Shown piece by piece: positions 6,611 through 8,527 of a stretch of 8,527 nucleotides of DNA; position 1 is the stretch's first letter, and each line of letters starts with the position of its first letter. Under the pieces are notes generated by a model that did no database searches, had not been told where the DNA came from, and saw nothing but the letters and a program-made list of their open reading frames with translations. The position numbers and the translations under genes were made by a program. The stretch spans positions 1 to 8,527 of the forward strand of contig DMDX01000091.1 of NCBI GenBank assembly GCA_003451355.1, given 5' to 3'. The DNA comes from Cryomorphaceae bacterium (GTDB lineage Bacteria > Bacteroidota > Bacteroidia > Flavobacteriales > Schleiferiaceae).

Positions 6611-6943
6611 ATGAACCTCAGCACTGAACCCCACAAGAGACGCGACGGAATCCACGTTCCGGACGACTTTGCCGCCCAACTTGCCGAGCGAGCCACCCGC
6701 GCAGCGGTGGCGGCCAAGCAACGCCGTACACGGATTCGTCGGCTCACTTGGACGGCCACGGCTGTTGCTGCGGTATTCGCCGGAGTCCTGCTAAGCGTTC
6801 GTCCCGATTCGGTGCCCACAATTGACTCAAGCATGCAACTATCTGTTGAAGAGGCCTGGACCGCACTAGAACAGGGCGACGTCACCCTCTCAGACGACGA
6901 GCTCCTTGAGCTCGCTGAACTTCACGGAATCACCTCTCTTTAA
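6611..6943 (+). CDS. Small single-pass membrane protein, putative anti-sigma factor
   Basis: No family recognised by sequence. 110 residues: a charged N-terminal cytoplasmic part (1-45) with an Ala/Arg-rich helix (FAAQLAERATRAAVAAKQRR, 20-39), one membrane segment at about 46-63 (LTWTATAVAAVFAGVLLSV) and an acidic outer tail of about 45 residues ending in SDDELLELAELHGITSL. The positive residues before the membrane segment (RRTRIRR) predict N-in, C-out topology. Its place between an ECF sigma gene and a Spy/CpxP-like gene, with short gaps either side, makes an anti-sigma or signal-transfer role likely. It has no zinc-binding HxxxCxxC motif, so it is not a ZAS-type anti-sigma factor. The role is inference from context; the existence of the gene is well supported by spacing and composition. 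Confidence 0.8.
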   Translation: MNLSTEPHKRRDGIHVPDDFAAQLAERATRAAVAAKQRRTRIRRLTWTATAVAAVFAGVLLSVRPDSVPTIDSSMQLSVEEAWTALEQGDVTLSDDELLELAELHGITSL

Positions 6944-6955
6944 ACCAATCCAATC

Positions 6956-7456
6956 ATGATCAAAAACCTCATTATCGCCCTCGCCATTATAGGTACGGCT
7001 GCTAGCGCTCAAACCCGTCCTAACCCAGGTCAGCGACCAGGAGCGCGTCCTGGTCAAGCTAAAGAGCGCATCGAATCCGCCAAAATCGGATTCATCACCC
7101 GCGAACTTCAGCTCACCCCTGACGAAGCCAAGGCCTTTTGGCCCATCTACAACGCCATGGAGGATGAACTGAAAAAAGCCAACCGCGACCCCTTGCGCGA
7201 AGGCCTTAAAACGGTGCGCGGTGAAGGCGGAATCGACAACCTCTCCGACGCCCAAGCCCGTGAGCTCCTCGCAGAGATTGACAAGGTTGGCGCCGAGCGC
7301 GAAGCGGTCCGGCGCACGTACCAAAAAGAATTTCTAAAGGTGCTTCCGCCCCAAAAAGTACTCAAGCTTCACGTCGCGGAACGAAAATTCAAGCAAGAAG
7401 TCATGGAACGACTTCGCGACGCCCGCAAGGGCGAAGGCCCTGCCCCCAGAACGTGA
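6956..7456 (+). CDS. Periplasmic Spy/CpxP-like protein, putative sensor for the ECF sigma factor
   Basis: Exported protein of 166 residues. Signal peptide at 1-18 (MIKNLIIALAIIGTAASA, cleavage before QTRP). A flexible Pro/Gly/Arg linker follows (RPNPGQRPGARPGQ, 21-34). The rest is almost all helix: FITRELQLTPDEAKAFWPIY (46-65) is the hallmark LTPDEA/FWPxY box of Bacteroidota periplasmic proteins often annotated as 'sensor of ECF-type sigma factor', and LPPQKVLKLHVAERKFKQEV (130-149) is a second box like the LTxxQ repeat of Spy, CpxP and ZraP. In those families the helical hairpin binds misfolded proteins or metals and reports envelope stress. Here it is the third gene behind an ECF sigma factor and a membrane protein, followed by a strong terminator. 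Its likely job is sensing envelope state and acting on the membrane protein; direct chaperone action is also possible. No histidine-rich metal site is seen. Confidence 0.85.
   Translation: MIKNLIIALAIIGTAASAQTRPNPGQRPGARPGQAKERIESAKIGFITRELQLTPDEAKAFWPIYNAMEDELKKANRDPLREGLKTVRGEGGIDNLSDAQARELLAEIDKVGAEREAVRRTYQKEFLKVLPPQKVLKLHVAERKFKQEVMERLRDARKGEGPAPRT
7035..7055 (+). repeat. Inverted repeat in the Pro-rich linker of the Spy-like gene
   Basis: GACCAGGA (7035-7042) and TCCTGGTC (7048-7055) pair perfectly around GCGCG. A GGTC at 7028-7031 could pair instead with the GACC at 7035-7038. The bases encode the repeated RPG(Q/A) linker just after the signal peptide, so the symmetry may simply come from repeated Pro-Gly codons. 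Confidence 0.5.
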
Positions 7457-7487
7457 CAATTTTTGAAATCCGGTTTTAACCGGATTT
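7457..7487 (-). repeat. 31-bp repeat, copy 1 (inverted; contains the terminator stem)
   Basis: Read on the minus strand this segment matches copy 2 (7511-7541) at 25 of 31 positions, including AACCGGATT and the following CAAAAA. Its arms have become, or stayed, perfectly complementary and so serve as the terminator hairpin. Confidence 0.6.
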
Positions 7488-7493
7488 TTTTTT
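7466..7493 (+). terminator. Intrinsic terminator of the ECF sigma operon
   Basis: AAATCCGGTT (7466-7475) and AACCGGATTT (7478-7487) are perfect inverted repeats around TT, giving an 8-bp stem with a TTTTAA loop or longer. A run of nine Ts (7485-7493) follows. It lies 9 bases after the stop codon of the Spy-like gene. This same hairpin is also the inverted copy of the repeat family in this gap. Confidence 0.93.
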
Positions 7494-7510
7494 GTTTCCT
7501 TCCCCAGCAA

Positions 7511-7541
7511 ACATTCGGGTATAACCGGATTCCAAAAACTG
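7511..7541 (+). repeat. 31-bp repeat, copy 2
   Basis: Begins ACATTCGGG and contains TAACCGGATT then CCAAAAA. It matches copy 3 at 26 of 31 positions with a 40-bp offset. As RNA, AUUCGG can pair with CCGGAU (one G-U pair), but no T-run follows, so it should not terminate on its own. Confidence 0.75.
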
Positions 7542-7550
7542 CATCATCGC

Positions 7551-7581
7551 ACATTCGGGGTTAACCGGATTCTAAAAAATT
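7551..7581 (+). repeat. 31-bp repeat, copy 3
   Basis: Begins ACATTCGGG and contains GGTTAACCGGATT then CTAAAAA. It is a direct repeat of copy 2, starting exactly 40 bases later, and ends 24 bases before the aminotransferase ATG, so it lies where a regulator or RNA polymerase could act on that gene. Confidence 0.75.
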
Positions 7582-7593
7582 TCACCCACCCCG

Positions 7594-7601
7594 TACCTTA
7601 G
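7594..7601 (+). promoter_or_regulatory. Possible -7 box of the aminotransferase gene
   Basis: TACCTTAG matches TAnnTTTG except for one base. It ends 4 bases before the ATG at 7606, predicting a leaderless message. No good -33 TTTG is seen; the expected position falls within repeat copy 3. Confidence 0.4.
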
Positions 7602-7605
7602 CGGA

Positions 7606-8527
7606 ATGGACCTCCGCCAGCGTTTCTTGCACCACCTCGCCCCCACCACATTCAGCCCGTTGGCCCTTGAATTTGTGCGGGCCGAGGGAGTCTACCTCTA
7701 CGATCCGCAGGGCAAGCCCCACATGGACCTCATCTCGGGAATCGGCGTGGCCAACCTCGGGCACAGTCACCCCGAAATAGTTTCGGCGGTGCAGCAGCAA
7801 GCCGCACAGCACATGCACCTGATGGTCTACGGAGAATACGCGCAGCTTCCTCAGGTTGCCTATGCAGAGGCCCTTCTCGCGGCGCTCCCCGAGTCGATTG
7901 ACCAAATTTACTGGGGCAACTCTGGAGCCGAAGCCGTCGACGGCGCCCTCAAGTTGGCAAAGCGCGCCACCGGTCGAACCGAGATCCTATCCTTTCACGG
8001 TTCCTACCACGGGTCCACCACTGGGCCCCTCTCAGCCATGGGCAACGAGTGCATGAAGTCGGCCTACCGCCCACTCGTTCCGGGGCACCGCATTTTCCCA
8101 TTCAACGGAACCGAAGTCCTCGACGCCATCGGCCCCCACACCGCAGCCGTCCTTGTCGAAGCCATCCAATCAGAATCAGGCTACATCCCCGCAGAGCATG
8201 CATGGCTTCGCCAACTTGAGGCGTGCTGCCGCGCGGCCGGTGCCCTGCTCATCGTCGACGAAATCCAAACCGGGTTCGGCCGCAGCGGCGAGGCCTTCGC
8301 GTTCACGGCGTCTGGCATCACCCCCGACGTGGTCTGCCTTGCGAAGGCCTTGGGCGGCGGAATGCCCCTCGGGGCCTTCGCCGCCGGGCGCGCCCTCATG
8401 TCGACCCTTGCTGAATTCCCCATGCTCGGACACCTCACCACCTTCGGTGGGCACCCCGTCAGCTGCGCTGCCGGCCTAGCGGCCTGGAATATTTTGGAGC
8501 GCGAGCGCTTCGCGCTCCGCGCCCCCG
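7606..8527 (+). CDS. Class III (acetylornithine/ornithine-type) PLP-dependent aminotransferase, cut by window edge
   Basis: Fold type I, class III aminotransferase; 307 codons read open from the ATG at 7606 to the right edge. Landmarks: EGVYLYDPQGKPHMDLISGI (27-46), the entry strand of the family; LGHSHPEIV (52-60); WGNSGAEAVDGALKLAKRAT (103-122), the PLP phosphate-binding region; SFHGSYHGSTTG (128-139), with the ring-stacking aromatic; LIVDEIQTGFGRSG (215-228), with Asp218 to the pyridine nitrogen; LAKALGGGMPLGAF (245-258), with the Schiff-base Lys247; HLTTFGGHPVSCAAG (280-294), with the phosphate-binding Thr from the partner subunit. HLMVYGEY (71-78) resembles a Bacteroidota 'aspartate aminotransferase family' group rather than classical ArgD or RocD. 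The amino donor cannot be named; ornithine, acetylornithine, 4-aminobutyrate and lysine are all used by relatives. About 90-130 C-terminal residues are missing. It is likely a separate transcription unit from the sigma operon, because a terminator intervenes. Confidence 0.93.
   Translation, partial: MDLRQRFLHHLAPTTFSPLALEFVRAEGVYLYDPQGKPHMDLISGIGVANLGHSHPEIVSAVQQQAAQHMHLMVYGEYAQLPQVAYAEALLAALPESIDQIYWGNSGAEAVDGALKLAKRATGRTEILSFHGSYHGSTTGPLSAMGNECMKSAYRPLVPGHRIFPFNGTEVLDAIGPHTAAVLVEAIQSESGYIPAEHAWLRQLEACCRAAGALLIVDEIQTGFGRSGEAFAFTASGITPDVVCLAKALGGGMPLGAFAAGRALMSTLAEFPMLGHLTTFGGHPVSCAAGLAAWNILERERFALRAP
8496..8518 (+). repeat. GC-rich inverted repeat inside the aminotransferase gene
   Basis: GGAGCGCGA (8496-8504) and TCGCGCTCC (8510-8518) are perfectly complementary around the loop GCGCT. 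It encodes part of LERERFALR, so it lies within the coding frame. It could slow transcription or be a small palindromic insertion; no further copy is visible in this window. Confidence 0.6.

Noticed and set aside
7511..7581. Two direct repeats considered as a small CRISPR array
   Set aside because: Only two direct copies with several mismatches and a 9-base gap between them, far too short for a spacer; no cas genes in the window.

Overview
The window looks like chromosomal DNA of a fairly GC-rich member of the Bacteroidota, probably Flavobacteriia-like. Four things point there: a ParE (topoisomerase IV) N-terminus of the Bacteroidota type; transketolase split into two genes; an ECF sigma factor followed by a membrane protein and a periplasmic 'LTPDEA-FWPIY' sensor-like protein; and starts that mostly lack a Shine-Dalgarno sequence, with several boxes resembling the Bacteroidota -7 element TAnnTTTG. 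All calls come from reading the sequence and remembered family motifs; no search was run.

Layout. 1-1019 (minus): start of parE, running off the left edge. 1131-1640 (plus): a GNAT N-acetyltransferase that meets ychF (minus, 1637-2728) tail to tail, so that both stop codons lie in one TTAA. A compact divergent promoter region (2729-2806) separates ychF from a plus-strand cluster: transketolase N-terminal subunit (2807-3646), a secreted von Willebrand factor A (vWA) protein (3651-5045) and transketolase C-terminal subunit (5057-6007). The gaps are only 4 and 11 bases, so the three are probably one operon. After a perfect 20-bp palindrome comes a second tight operon: ECF sigma factor (6081-6596), small single-pass membrane protein (6611-6943) and periplasmic Spy/CpxP-like protein (6956-7456), ending in a strong intrinsic terminator. 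The gap after it holds three copies of a roughly 31-bp repeat, one of which is the terminator itself. The window ends inside a class III PLP-dependent aminotransferase (7606 onward).

How the genes work together. The two transketolase halves should assemble into one thiamine-diphosphate enzyme of the non-oxidative pentose phosphate pathway. The vWA protein between them carries a signal peptide, a complete metal-binding (MIDAS) site and a cysteine-rich vWA region, so it acts outside the cytoplasm and has no obvious link to sugar metabolism. The sigma/membrane protein/sensor trio has the layout of an envelope-stress circuit. parE, ychF and the transketolase genes are housekeeping; the GNAT gene looks accessory. 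No CRISPR array, transposase, tRNA or rRNA was seen, and no intergenic stretch exceeds about 150 bases.
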